A program made the translations under genes and the position numbers. 42,764 nt of DNA. Source: Cytobacillus citreus. Its GTDB lineage: Bacteria; Bacillota; Bacilli; Bacillales; Cytobacillaceae. Position 1 is the first letter of the stretch; each line of letters opens with the position of its first letter. Below the pieces are notes generated by a model. It saw only the letters and a list, made by a program, of their open reading frames with translations. It searched no databases and was not told where the DNA came from. Of this stretch, positions 1 through 7,938 are shown one piece after another. The DNA lies in contig NZ_JAGYPM010000009.1 of NCBI RefSeq assembly GCF_018343665.1, positions 72,462 through 115,225 of the forward strand, in the 5' to 3' direction.

Positions 1-34
1 ATCGGGCGTTACAGTCAATGGCAAGCAGCTTCGC

Positions 35-144
35 TGTGGCTCTGGCTCTACTCCATGAATGAGTAATTCTATTAGTGGCTCTCTATTCCGCAAATGATGG
101 CTCTTTTCTCCGCAATGAATGGCTCAATTCATTCGCAATAATCA
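35..144 (+). repeat. IS21-type terminal repeat block (right end)
   Basis: The stretch contains several imperfect copies of a unit beginning TGGCTC (near 36, 78, 102 and 119) and ends at 144 in CGCAATAATCA. IS21-family ends carry multiple transposase-binding repeats and finish in CA. A closely similar block in the same orientation lies at 6926-7000 and ends in CGCATAATCA. I infer that 144 is the outer end of an IS21-type element that continues left of the window and landed inside the istB copy starting at 145. The element boundary is inferred, not proven. Confidence 0.55.
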
Positions 145-717
145 GTGCCTCGTTCTCAGATTCAAAAGCTTGTATTGAAGACATTGAGTATTACAAGGAT
201 CGTAATAAATAAGGAACTCATATTAAAATTGGCCAGTGGCCTATATATTCAAAATCATCATAACATCATACTGAAAGGACCAACCGGGTCAGGAAAAACC
301 TTTATGGCCTGTGCATTTGGCATATCTGCGTGTCGTCAATTCCACAAGGTAATGTATGTTCGGCTGCCTGAATTGTTGGACGAACTCTCTCTGGCAAAAC
401 TGGCGGCAGACGGCAGCTATCGTAAGTTAATCAATAAATATATCAAAACTGATGTACTGATTCTTGATGGATGGCTACTTATGGATTTATCAAAAGATGA
501 GGCCAATATCTTATTGGAGGTTACAGAAGCACGTCATAAAACCTCCTCTACCATTTACTGTTCCCAAATCGATCCAAATGGATGGCACATGAAATTAGGG
601 AATGGCACCATTGCCGAAGCCATTTTAGACCGCATTATCCATGATTCCTACCAGCTTTTATTAGACGGTGACCTCTCCATGCGTGAACGTCATGGATTAA
701 GCAGTAGTAAGGTCTGA
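145..717 (+). pseudogene. istB: IS21-family IstB helper ATPase, N-terminally truncated and frameshifted
   Basis: The frame encodes an IstB-type AAA+ transposition helper, with Walker A GPTGSGKTF, Walker B-like TDVLILDGW, and the family tail ending in MRERHGLSSSKV. Intact IstB has about 60 further residues before this point; here they are replaced by the terminal repeat block ending at 144. The start is also out of frame. Between about 155 and 205 the conserved IstB segment IEDIEYYKDR reads in another frame, which runs into a TAA just before KELILKLAS resumes in this frame. The Walker B aspartate is followed by G where IstB usually has E (LDEW), a further sign of inactivity. It is a dead remnant of an IS21 copy cut by another element. 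Confidence 0.85.
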
Positions 718-720
718 AAT

Positions 721-924
721 ATGGTTGTTTTGACAAGAGAAGGTTTATCCAAAATGGAAGATTCCTATTATTGGGGAGGCAATAGAAGGTGTGTACCTTT
801 CCCTGATGAATTAAAGGAAAGATTACTGGAAACATACGGAGAAGAACCTTTCCCCTTCACATGGTCTGAACAGGATATCCATGAAGGGGCAAGAAAAATC
901 ATAAGACAGTACTTTAACGATTAA
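721..924 (+). CDS. Small hypothetical protein downstream of istB
   Basis: This is a 67-residue acidic and aromatic protein starting three bases after the istB stop. It has no transmembrane segment or motif I recognise. The internal ATG at 754, preceded by AGAAGG, is an alternative start. It sits before a strong hairpin terminator and inside what looks like the right half of the IS21 element, so it may be an IS passenger gene. Codon use looks like its neighbours. Function unknown. Confidence 0.5.
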   Translation: MVVLTREGLSKMEDSYYWGGNRRCVPFPDELKERLLETYGEEPFPFTWSEQDIHEGARKIIRQYFND

Positions 925-945
925 CACGAGGTTTTAATACACAAC

Positions 946-986
946 AGCCCTCCACTAACATACGATTTGTGAGTTAGTGGAGGGCT
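946..986 (+). terminator. Hairpin terminator after istB region
   Basis: A perfect 14-bp stem (AGCCCTCCACTAAC at 946-959 with its complement at 973-986) surrounds a 13-nt loop. It lies just after the small gene ending at 924. There is no long T run, so termination is likely but not certain. Confidence 0.6.
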
Positions 987-991
987 TACTG

Positions 992-1079
992 GTAAATTAC
1001 TTGGCACAGCATGGTAAATTCCTTGGCAAAGGCTGGTACAAAAGATGGCAGAGGTGGTAAAAAACGATGGCAGTAATCA
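992..1079 (+). repeat. Putative right end of the istB-bearing IS21 copy
   Basis: Two near-identical direct repeats begin TGGTAAATT (near 990 and 1012), followed by related TGGTA/TGGCA units, and the block ends at 1079 in GGCAGTAATCA. This organisation resembles IS21-family termini, with several short direct repeats and a terminal CA. The unit differs from the TGGCTC unit at 35-144, which suggests two different IS21-type elements are nested here. The boundary is inferred. Confidence 0.4.
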
Positions 1080-1130
1080 AAGGACACAATCATTGATCAG
1101 CCAAATACAAATCGAAATGACTTAACTGAC

Positions 1131-1345
1131 ATGACCCCGTACAGTGCAATGCAAAATCGCTCTTTGTACTTCCTCACTGTTGGATTTGGGCACAATTCCA
1201 AAGTATGGCTGATATTATTAGTACGCTTCGACTATACGGATATGATTATGCGGTTAGCATTGAGCATGAGGATGGTAATGGTAAGGCAAGCTATTGAGAG
1301 GATGTGGTGGGTTTATGGGAGGATAGAAGGAATAATTTGCTTTCT
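1131..1345 (+). pseudogene. Remnant of a sugar phosphate isomerase/epimerase gene (C-terminal part)
   Basis: Two frames together read like the end of a TIM-barrel sugar-phosphate isomerase/epimerase of the xylose-isomerase-like type. The first carries LTVGFGHNSKVW (to about 1207). The second, from the ATG at 1205, carries ADIISTLRLYGYDYAVSIEHED and then meets a TGA at 1295. The phrase GYDY-VSIEHED is characteristic of that family. The gene is frameshifted, lacks its N-terminal part and has a stop before its natural end. It is probably the host gene cut by IS activity. Confidence 0.5.
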
Positions 1346-1451
1346 TGAGCTACTTGATTAAATATTGGATCCAAATTGGTATTGTGGTGCAAACTTTGAG
1401 ATGGGGTTGCTCCGATAAATGCACTTTTTAGTACTTGAAAAATTAATAGAA

Positions 1452-1488
1452 AAAACCGTTTCATTATTGTGGAGAAACGGTTTTTTTG
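1452..1488 (+). terminator. Rho-independent terminator
   Basis: The stem AAACCGTTTC / GAAACGGTTT is followed by a run of T on the plus strand, with a matching A run on the other side, so it could serve both directions. It lies between the isomerase remnant and the MBL gene. The stretch 1490-1825 beyond it shows no convincing gene. Confidence 0.75.
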
Positions 1489-1825
1489 TATTTTGAAACT
1501 GGTGTTGGGGTCGAAATACTGATTTAATATAATTCTGCTTATAAATGTGTAAAATTTGTGTAAAATGTTCTGAATGTATAACGTTGTTGAACAGTTTTAA
1601 ATTTCTTCGTTTGTTTCCGTATTCCACATGGATTGGATGGTGATGGCAGATAATTATAGATGTAGTATTGTTTACCTTATACTTAATTAATAATCTTATT
1701 ATCATGTGAAAGGCCATATTACATCATGCCGCTCGTAAGGTGAGAGTGTGTAATACCTTCAACGATGTGTGCAGGAAGTGCGATATACCCAGGTTTTAGC
1801 GAATAGGAATTGTAACATCATGTTT

Positions 1826-3061
1826 TTATAAAATGTATGGGAGATCTGTTAATCCTTTGGTCGATTTCCACGGTATTGAAGCATGATTAAGATTATTCAC
1901 ATTATATGTAGTCGGGTGATTAAATCTATTATTTGAATCAAAACACGACATTGTCCCTTCTATACTATATGCCGTGAATAAACTCGAGTTCCATTTACCC
2001 GCATATCCACCATGGTGAGGGATCACCATGATATAGCTATTATGACTATAGGTTCTAAGTACATATTTCTCCAATTTCTTATAATGGTGATCTCCTGTTA
2101 GAAGAGCGGTATGATCTGGACCATTAACCAAGACAACAATTCCTGTTTGATTCCTATAACTTCCAGTCGATGCCCTGAATATTTCTAAAAACTCGTTATT
2201 ATAAACTGAAGAAAGCATGATCTCACGCGAGGTTTTGGGAGTCGGTTTTATTAAGATAGGTCTTATCACACTTCTTATTTTATTTAATACTCTTTGTGCT
2301 GTTAAATTATTTGGAACTTGTGAGGGAGCAATAAAAGATTGTATTGCATTTAAATCACTAGAGGACATTCCTAAAATTCCATGATAATGATCAACATCCC
2401 AATGGCTTAATATAATATGCAAATTATTTAATTGAGATATAGAAAGTCTTCTAGCCAAACTAGTTAGCTGATTAATCCCCCAAGTCATATCAGCTCCAGT
2501 GTCATAAAATAAATTAAATGAATCCGATTTAATTGCATTCCAATTTCCATGACCTACACCAAATACCTCTAACTTAATCTCTTCATTTTCTTTTGGTTTT
2601 AATTCAAAATTTGGGTCAGGTTTCGAAACGACTTTCACTTCATTTGTAAAATTTAAAGATGGGATGATTGTTTTATATTTGTTTAACTCCAATTCTTCAC
2701 CGGAGTACGAGAGGAACAATCTAAATATAGCAGATTCTTCTATTATAGAATCTCTCAAAATAAAATTGTTCCCAAAAAAATCTATTGGAAACCTATACCA
2801 CATACCCTCTCTTGGTCCTTCATAAGACAATGTTTTAAATCCTTCAATATATATAAGGGATCTTTCATCAATCTCCGATACATCGTCTGAGAAAAGGGTA
2901 AGAAAAATATTCAAGTCTTCTTTTTTATAAAAATCAAATATGGCGTACTTGTTTTTTACATGTTTTTCACAATATAAATGAATATACAATAAACTTTCTC
3001 CTAACTCATTTATTAAAATATCGCTCTTTCCCATTGGCCAGTTGCAGCTACCGCATCCCAA
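1826..3061 (-). CDS. Metallo-beta-lactamase-fold hydrolase (ComEC/Rec2-like MBL domain)
   Basis: About 411 residues. The C-terminal half has the MBL metal motifs: SHWDVDHYHG near residues 220-230 (the HxHxDH motif with the first His replaced by S, giving SHWDVDH), LLTGDHH near 320, and IPHHGG near 348. This set resembles ComEC/Rec2-type MBL domains. The first 160 residues match nothing I know. The frame opens at TTG (3061); ATG at 3034 is an alternative start with no clear Shine-Dalgarno site. The gene lies 177 bp downstream of the rloC-like gene on the same strand, with a small membrane-protein frame overlapping its start. MBL-fold proteins act as nucleases or other hydrolases, and the substrate here is unknown. 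Association with an RloC-type ATPase suggests a defence effector or accessory role; that is inference from context only. Confidence 0.75.
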   Translation of the reverse strand: MGCGSCNWPMGKSDILINELGESLLYIHLYCEKHVKNKYAIFDFYKKEDLNIFLTLFSDDVSEIDERSLIYIEGFKTLSYEGPREGMWYRFPIDFFGNNFILRDSIIEESAIFRLFLSYSGEELELNKYKTIIPSLNFTNEVKVVSKPDPNFELKPKENEEIKLEVFGVGHGNWNAIKSDSFNLFYDTGADMTWGINQLTSLARRLSISQLNNLHIILSHWDVDHYHGILGMSSSDLNAIQSFIAPSQVPNNLTAQRVLNKIRSVIRPILIKPTPKTSREIMLSSVYNNEFLEIFRASTGSYRNQTGIVVLVNGPDHTALLTGDHHYKKLEKYVLRTYSHNSYIMVIPHHGGYAGKWNSSLFTAYSIEGTMSCFDSNNRFNHPTTYNVNNLNHASIPWKSTKGLTDLPYIL

Positions 3062-3174
3062 CTCGTTTCAAGTTCTGGAAAGTAGGTAATTCTAAAACCA
3101 AAGCTATATAATAAAACACCTATCAAAATCTCAGTAATAATAAACCAAAACAATAAAGATTTTATGATTTTCAT
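3013..3174 (-). CDS. Small single-pass membrane protein, possibly a truncated remnant
   Basis: A 53-residue frame starts at ATG 3172-3174. A strongly hydrophobic segment (residues 7-24) is followed by ITYFPELETSWDAVAATGQW and a stop. The last part resembles the start of longer Bacillus membrane proteins in which this phrase leads into a second membrane helix, so it may be a truncated gene. It overlaps the beginning of the MBL gene by about 49 bases in a different frame and lies between it and the rloC-like gene. Either it is a real small protein coupled to the MBL gene, or the MBL gene was joined onto debris here. Confidence 0.4.
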   Translation of the reverse strand: MKIIKSLLFWFIITEILIGVLLYSFGFRITYFPELETSWDAVAATGQWERAIF

Positions 3175-3237
3175 AACTAATTCCTTAATTTGTTGCTTCT
3201 AGAATGTTTAAGATTGGTAAAAGAAAACCGACTTAAA

Positions 3238-5649
3238 TTAGTTAGTAGATGAAACCCCTATATTTTGTTCTGCTTTTTCTGGTAGAGCTTCAATACTATT
3301 TAGGAAAGCGTCATACTGCTCACTATCCCTATTAGAAATGGCTTCTAATATTATTTTCGCGTTTTCCTTAAATTCTGGTATATTAACAGGTTTAAATAAT
3401 CTATCAGGTTGTTGTTCACCATGCGAATATTCATTGTTTATTCTGTTGATAAATGATCGAACTTTCATATTCCCACCAAAGAAAGATAGTATTCTTCTAT
3501 CATTTCCAATTTTAATATCTGGGTACTTAAAAAACATATAGGTTTCGATAAATTTACGAGCATTGTTAGGGAAATTGTAGAATACATGGTAATTCTCATC
3601 GCATTGTTCCTCATTTGCTACTCGATATATCTCATGAAATAAATATATAAATTCTGTTGAGTATTTTTCTAAGTATTTTGGCATTTTTTTAACCGTACCA
3701 ACAACTTCGCGTTCTTTATTAAAACACTTTTCTATCAACCACCACTTATTGTGATAGAGTTTCATTCTATGCTTATTTTTCTCCGGATTGGTAAGCTTTT
3801 GCAAGTATTTTAGAAAGTCTAGATTATGTGTTGAAATAAAAATCTGCTTATATTTCTTGCTCGCTATCTCTGAATCTATTAAACTATAAACATAAAAAAT
3901 ATGATTGCTATCTAAACTACAGATAGGATCATCAATAAAAATAGTGTAATCATCAACATTAGAAATATCTTTTAGTGTGGCTAAAAAGTAACAAAATGCA
4001 ATTAAACTTTGCTCACCTTCACTTAAATTTTTTGCCAGCTCTTGTTTTCGCATTATCACAAATTTTGATTGATTTTCTGGTCCACTATTTTTTATTAAAT
4101 CTAGATATAATTCTGGATGACCAAGAAATGTTTTTAAATACTTATTAATCTCTATAACCGAATTTTGCTCGTCTTTTAACATTACTTCTAGGTTTTTAAT
4201 TCTTGTCAATGACTCTTTTTCATTTACTGTTAAAGTGTCTTTTTGTAAACTGATTTGTTGGAGCTTTTTATTTTCTTCATCAATTTTCCTTTTTCTCTTT
4301 TCATAGTTAATCATCTTTATTACCTTATGGATTTCATTGAATCTTAACTGACTTCTTGCTTTTTCTTGTTCATTTAAGAAACCATTTGTAAAATTGTTAT
4401 GGCGCTCAACTAACATATTAATATTTGATATATTAATTTCGATACGATGGGCAAGGTCGTTATCGTTTATAGTTTTATTAAAAGGGTTAAAGAGGTTAAG
4501 TCTTCTCTCATCTAGAATCTCAATTTTAGTCTCTAAATGCTTTATCTTTTCACTTATTAGAAATTCATATTCTTCAACTAAAATATTGAACTGTTCCTGA
4601 AAAACAGAATAAAAATCTGAACTCTTAAGTGGTAATTTGTAATTCATTATCAGCTCTTTTTTATTTTCAAGTTGTTTAATTAAGCTATTAATCTTTAAGG
4701 AAAATTCCTCTACTTCTGTAGTAAAATGACTATCCAATTCTTCCCATGCTCGCTCATCAATTGGACTCCCACAAAAAGCACACTCTTCGTTATGTACTTT
4801 CTTATGGAAAGCAATTCCTTCTCTTACCCATTGCTGAAGTAAACTATTTTTTGCTAATCGTTCAATAATTCTGCTAGGATTAATATTTCGAGTTAGCAGT
4901 TCATTAGCTTCCAGTAATAAATTGGGATCCATAAAATCCAAATCCTTAATCGTATTTAATACTGGCTTAATTTCTTCTTTAAGTATGTTCCGATGTCTTT
5001 CTTCAATAGGAATATCCAATGCTAATGCACTAGGTATTTCTGAAAGAAAATCTCTACTATCATATTGCTTCTTTTTCTCATTAGCGACAAAATATAAAGA
5101 ATTGTTTCTAATATCACTTGCTGCTTCCCTAATTTTTTGCTGTAATTCTTTCTCCATTGAAGAAATTCTTTTCTCTTCCACATTGTATCGATGAACTAAC
5201 CCATTATTATTCGTTCCATAAAGTCTGAATTGAATTTCTTCAATTTTTCTCCTTTCAATATCAATTTTCTTGTCAATATCAACATTTTCTTCACCTAGTA
5301 TTGTAAAAGGCAAAATTTCGCCTTCATCGTTATACAAAAAGCTTAAATTTTCTTTCTTAAAATCTGAATTATAGACTCTAAAATTAAATGTTCCTTGAGC
5401 AATTTCTTGGTCTGTTATTTCTGTTCCATCTTCTAAAGTTATTAAAAACTTTCCATCTTTAAAGTCTTCATGGGGTTTTCGATTCTCGAGGCTTCTAAAA
5501 ATTCGTGAAAAAGTTGTTTTTCCTGAATAGTTTCTTCCGTATATGATATTTCTAGGTCCAAAGGTTGTATCTTCCGTATTTCCCATTACATTATTCCAGA
5601 TAAAATCTTTATAGACCCCATAATCGTAAATATTTAATTTTTTTATCAT
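3238..5649 (-). CDS. rloC: RloC-like anticodon nuclease (AAA_13 ABC ATPase with zinc hook)
   Basis: 803 residues. The N-terminus carries Walker A GRNYSGKTT (residues 38-46). A long charged coiled-coil region holds a CxxC zinc-hook motif (C290, C293 in ECAFCGSP). The ABC signature LSEGEQS lies near residue 540 and Walker B TIFIDDPICSLD near 570. The C-terminal domain has the order R698-x3-E702 ... H743 (RKFIE ... NEYSHG), matching the R-E-H catalytic order of PrrC/RloC tRNA-cleaving domains. RloC nucleases cut and excise the wobble nucleotide of tRNA when activated by DNA damage or phage. Length is normal for RloC. The ATG start has AGGGG nine bases upstream. It is transcribed towards the MBL gene, and two decayed small genes lie upstream. 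AAA_13 proteins outside RloC exist, but hook plus triad make this call fairly firm. Confidence 0.8.
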   Translation of the reverse strand: MIKKLNIYDYGVYKDFIWNNVMGNTEDTTFGPRNIIYGRNYSGKTTFSRIFRSLENRKPHEDFKDGKFLITLEDGTEITDQEIAQGTFNFRVYNSDFKKENLSFLYNDEGEILPFTILGEENVDIDKKIDIERRKIEEIQFRLYGTNNNGLVHRYNVEEKRISSMEKELQQKIREAASDIRNNSLYFVANEKKKQYDSRDFLSEIPSALALDIPIEERHRNILKEEIKPVLNTIKDLDFMDPNLLLEANELLTRNINPSRIIERLAKNSLLQQWVREGIAFHKKVHNEECAFCGSPIDERAWEELDSHFTTEVEEFSLKINSLIKQLENKKELIMNYKLPLKSSDFYSVFQEQFNILVEEYEFLISEKIKHLETKIEILDERRLNLFNPFNKTINDNDLAHRIEINISNINMLVERHNNFTNGFLNEQEKARSQLRFNEIHKVIKMINYEKRKRKIDEENKKLQQISLQKDTLTVNEKESLTRIKNLEVMLKDEQNSVIEINKYLKTFLGHPELYLDLIKNSGPENQSKFVIMRKQELAKNLSEGEQSLIAFCYFLATLKDISNVDDYTIFIDDPICSLDSNHIFYVYSLIDSEIASKKYKQIFISTHNLDFLKYLQKLTNPEKNKHRMKLYHNKWWLIEKCFNKEREVVGTVKKMPKYLEKYSTEFIYLFHEIYRVANEEQCDENYHVFYNFPNNARKFIETYMFFKYPDIKIGNDRRILSFFGGNMKVRSFINRINNEYSHGEQQPDRLFKPVNIPEFKENAKIILEAISNRDSEQYDAFLNSIEALPEKAEQNIGVSSTN

Positions 5650-5748
5650 ATTATCGCCCCTATGTATTAATCTTTACGAGAAGAGTGATATCTTGATGAA
5701 TAATTTTATAAACATTAAATGGAAATAATCATTTAACTTTACTTCCAT

Positions 5749-5969
5749 TCACAATGCTCGTTCTAACTTCTTCAAAATCTTTTGTCTATCTTTTACCGAG
5801 AAATTCCCAACCTCACCAACAATCACTTCAAAAGTCAACCTTCTACTTTCCCTTACCAAAAAGGCAATAAGCTTGTCCTTAAAATGTTCATGCAACTGCT
5901 CTCGCTCAATTTCTGTTCCAACAACAGGGTAGTAACCTCATCTATCACCTTGTCATCTATTTTTCTCAT
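5749..5969 (-). pseudogene. Decayed small gene upstream of rloC
   Basis: Minus-strand reading from ATG 5967-5969 gives MRKIDDKVIDE. After a one-base frame change it continues GYYPVVGTEIEREQLHEHF and then KDKLIAFLVRESRRLTF through a protein-like, charged sequence ending KKLERAL at the TGA 5749-5751. The composition is that of a real protein and the frame change marks it as broken. Its start overlaps the stop of the next remnant upstream (ATGA), suggesting a former coupled pair. Family not recognised. Confidence 0.4.
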
Positions 5970-6240
5970 CGCTGTTCTATAGCTTCTTCAATGTTTATAA
6001 TGTATGAAGTTAAAAATTCTGCACTTATCGACCTTAAGTAAATAAAATCTAAGTATGTTGTTCTTTCTAAATCAATGAATTCTTTTTTAAACACCTTACG
6101 TCTCCCGTAATTATTATCATTCTGCTGTGAATACAGGCTCTGTAAATTGTCAATGAGCTACAAACCTTACTTTCGGCTGATACTCTCATCTGCTGGAGCA
6201 ATGTTAATACTCTTTTAATCCTTCTTGGGTCGCGATAGTA
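5966..6240 (-). pseudogene. Decayed small gene, possibly DUF1040-like
   Basis: Minus-strand fragments read YYRDPRRIKRVLTLLQQ (from about 6237). After a frame change they continue with LIDNLQSLYSQQND and, further on, RTTYLDFIYLRSISAEF, ending IEEAIEQR at 5966. The opening RDP-RI-RVL-LLQ resembles small DUF1040-type proteins, which continue with a Q-L-N and D-FYL pattern. At least one indel is present. 6241-6393 beyond it holds nothing I can support. Confidence 0.35.
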
Positions 6241-6393
6241 CTACCTTCTATTTCGATGAATTTCCTTATTATTCTTCACATTACGACAATCCTATATATA
6301 TATTACCAAAAATTTCATCCAAATGTATGGTTTTTATCTATTAGAAACACGAAGTCACAAAGATATTATGTTTCATGAAGTTCACCAGTGAAT

Positions 6394-6848
6394 TCAACCA
6401 CCAAATACAGTAACCATAACAACCAAAGATCCTTTCGTGATGTTATCTACTTGTAATTTATGGTCTACTTGGAGATACTTCTTCGCATATTTCCCATAGT
6501 TTTCACAAAAAGTACGATAGGAATAGGGAATCTTTCCACCCTCACGTGCTTCTGTCGCATACTCGAGATGCAATAAAGTCAAGGTGACATTCTTTTTTTG
6601 TAACTCCTTATGCACTTTTTCCCAATCAACCGGGAAGTAACCTTTCTAAACAGCTTGTTTCTCTGGAAAGAGAAACGCTTCTAGCCATGGATTGGTCATT
6701 GTATCGTTCAAGCTTTCCACACCAAATTTCTTGGCACGTTGAACGACATCTGAAACTGTATTTCTTGAATGCCCAGTGCTAGAACTAATGGTTCTTTGAC
6801 TGACCCCTTCAAAATACAGTTCCAGAATCTTCCGACAATTAACCATAA
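6394..6848 (-). pseudogene. istA: IS21-family IstA transposase, N-terminal remnant with nonsense codon
   Basis: From ATG 6848 the minus strand reads MVNCRKILELYFEGVSQ and continues as the helix-turn-helix N-terminus of IS21-type IstA (TGHSRNTVSDVV), down to PEKQAV. A TAG at 6646 follows, and the same frame continues KGYFPVDWEKVHKELQKK to PYSYRTFCENYGKYAKKY. That is normal IstA sequence, so the break is one nonsense codon. After KYAKKY the sequence becomes unlike IstA and ends. The DDE catalytic domain is absent, so the element is dead. The ribosome site AGGAGG lies just upstream of the start. Confidence 0.85.
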
Positions 6849-6925
6849 AAAACCTCCTGTATAATAGTGTCATGCTTGCTTGCTTGCATGCAACATAATT
6901 ATACAAGAGGTTTTTCTTGATTCTA

Positions 6926-7000
6926 TTTATAGTGGCTCTCCATTCTGCAAAGGGTGGCTCTTTACTCCACAATGACTGGCTCAATTCAACCGCATAATCA
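6926..7000 (-). repeat. IS21-type left terminal repeats
   Basis: Copies of the same TGGCTC-containing unit found at 35-144 lie upstream of istA, and the block ends at 7000 in CGCATAATCA (TGATTATGCG on the minus strand). The TG terminus and repeated units fit an IS21-family left end. Right of 7000 a different coding sequence begins, so 7000/7001 is the likely insertion junction. Confidence 0.55.
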
Positions 7001-7143
7001 CCGCCTATTAGTAAGGCGGTTCCAACAATAATAGAAATAATCATGGCTGATAATGCAAGAAAAAACACGGACATCACCTTTTCCTTAATTGACTTGATGT
7101 AAGCCTGAACAGCTATTTTTGGACTTATGATGGATAATTCCTT
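7001..7143 (-). pseudogene. 5' fragment of a membrane-protein gene cut by the IS21 element
   Basis: On the minus strand an open frame runs from about 7143 and includes PKIAVQAYIKSIKEKVMSVF followed by a strongly hydrophobic helix (ALSAMIISIIVGTALLIGG). It then passes straight into IS sequence at 7000. This looks like the start of an integral membrane protein whose remainder was lost at the IS insertion. There is no clear ATG with a ribosome site; GTG 7077 is possible. Family not recognised. The 7144-7410 stretch holds no gene I can support. Confidence 0.35.
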
Positions 7144-7410
7144 AATAGAAACCTAGTTTTATAGTATGAAGGATCTCCTTGTATCTTGCAAATTCATTAT
7201 TACTTTATTGCTTGATATGGGAAATTTAATGTAATTTTACAAGGATAATTAAACAAATTGCACATTTTCTTTACTTCAGATTTTATTACTACTATCCCCC
7301 TAAATTAAACAAAATTACCTAATAATGTTGTTTTTCTATAGTAAAAATTTAATAATAGAATTAGAGAAATAATTAGAAATATTTTTTTTGAAAGTGAAGT
7401 GAATATGTTG

Positions 7411-7824
7411 TTAAAAGGACTTCTTGATAACTTCCATCATAGCTAAGAAATCAGTTATATAATCCTGTGCGGACCCTTCATTCATTCCGGATGCTTTAGA
7501 AACAGCAATTTTACTTGCCTGCCTGGTCATTTCACCAAAGTAGACCTTCTTAGCATATTTATAGGCACTGGCCACCATCTCATTTGTTATTTTTGCATTC
7601 TCTTTTTTCTTTTCAACTATAGATGGTGACGAAGAGTCACCTGCCCTCCCGCTAATTTGAATAGTAGCCTCATTTGATACTTTCGAGAAGGTTTCAGCTA
7701 CATACTGATTCATCAATCTAGTAATAACATCCTTTGAACTTTCATTATTAAGCTTTAACGCCATACTAAATTTCTCCGCTAAATTTCTATTTATTGAAAA
7801 ATCAATGGAACCCCCATTTGTCAT
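7411..7824 (-). CDS. Ribbon-helix-helix-like protein downstream of mcrBC
   Basis: About 137 residues from ATG 7824, chosen because GGAGGTG lies 7 bases upstream; a further in-frame ATG at 7839 lies upstream of that site. The N-terminal 45 residues (SIDFSINRNLAEKFSMALKL, then a helix with SSKDVITRLMNQYV) look like a ribbon-helix-helix DNA-binding fold. After a charged linker, the C-terminal 55 residues carry GEMTRQASKI and GMNEGSAQDYI. That helical pattern is one I associate with N-terminal modules of HNH/McrA-type endonucleases. No nuclease domain follows. It may be a regulator or a DNA-recognition partner of the McrBC operon, but a strong terminator separates it from mcrC, so it is probably transcribed on its own. 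Confidence 0.55.
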   Translation of the reverse strand: MTNGGSIDFSINRNLAEKFSMALKLNNESSKDVITRLMNQYVAETFSKVSNEATIQISGRAGDSSSPSIVEKKKENAKITNEMVASAYKYAKKVYFGEMTRQASKIAVSKASGMNEGSAQDYITDFLAMMEVIKKSF

Positions 7825-7885
7825 ATTTCGCACCTCCAAATTAACTATATCAACTATTTACGACAAATTTCTGGAAATCCCTTCA

Positions 7886-7934
7886 AAAAAAGCTTGTAGA
7901 ATTAATGATAACTGGCACTAATCTACAAGCTTTT
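7886..7934 (-). terminator. Terminator of the mcrBC operon
   Basis: A stem with the core AAAGCTTGTAGA / TCTACAAGCTTT flanks a loop of about 20 nt. On the minus strand it is followed by seven T, directly after the mcrC stop. Confidence 0.8.
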
Positions 7935-7938
7935 CATA

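Noticed and set aside
948..1079. Short TGGTA/TGGCA direct repeats considered as a CRISPR array.
   Set aside because: Units are short, imperfect, of uneven spacing and lack spacers; they fit IS-end binding sites better, and no cas genes are present.
5782..5982. A 66-codon plus-strand frame upstream of rloC.
   Set aside because: It is antisense to protein-like minus-strand remnants and has no ribosome site.
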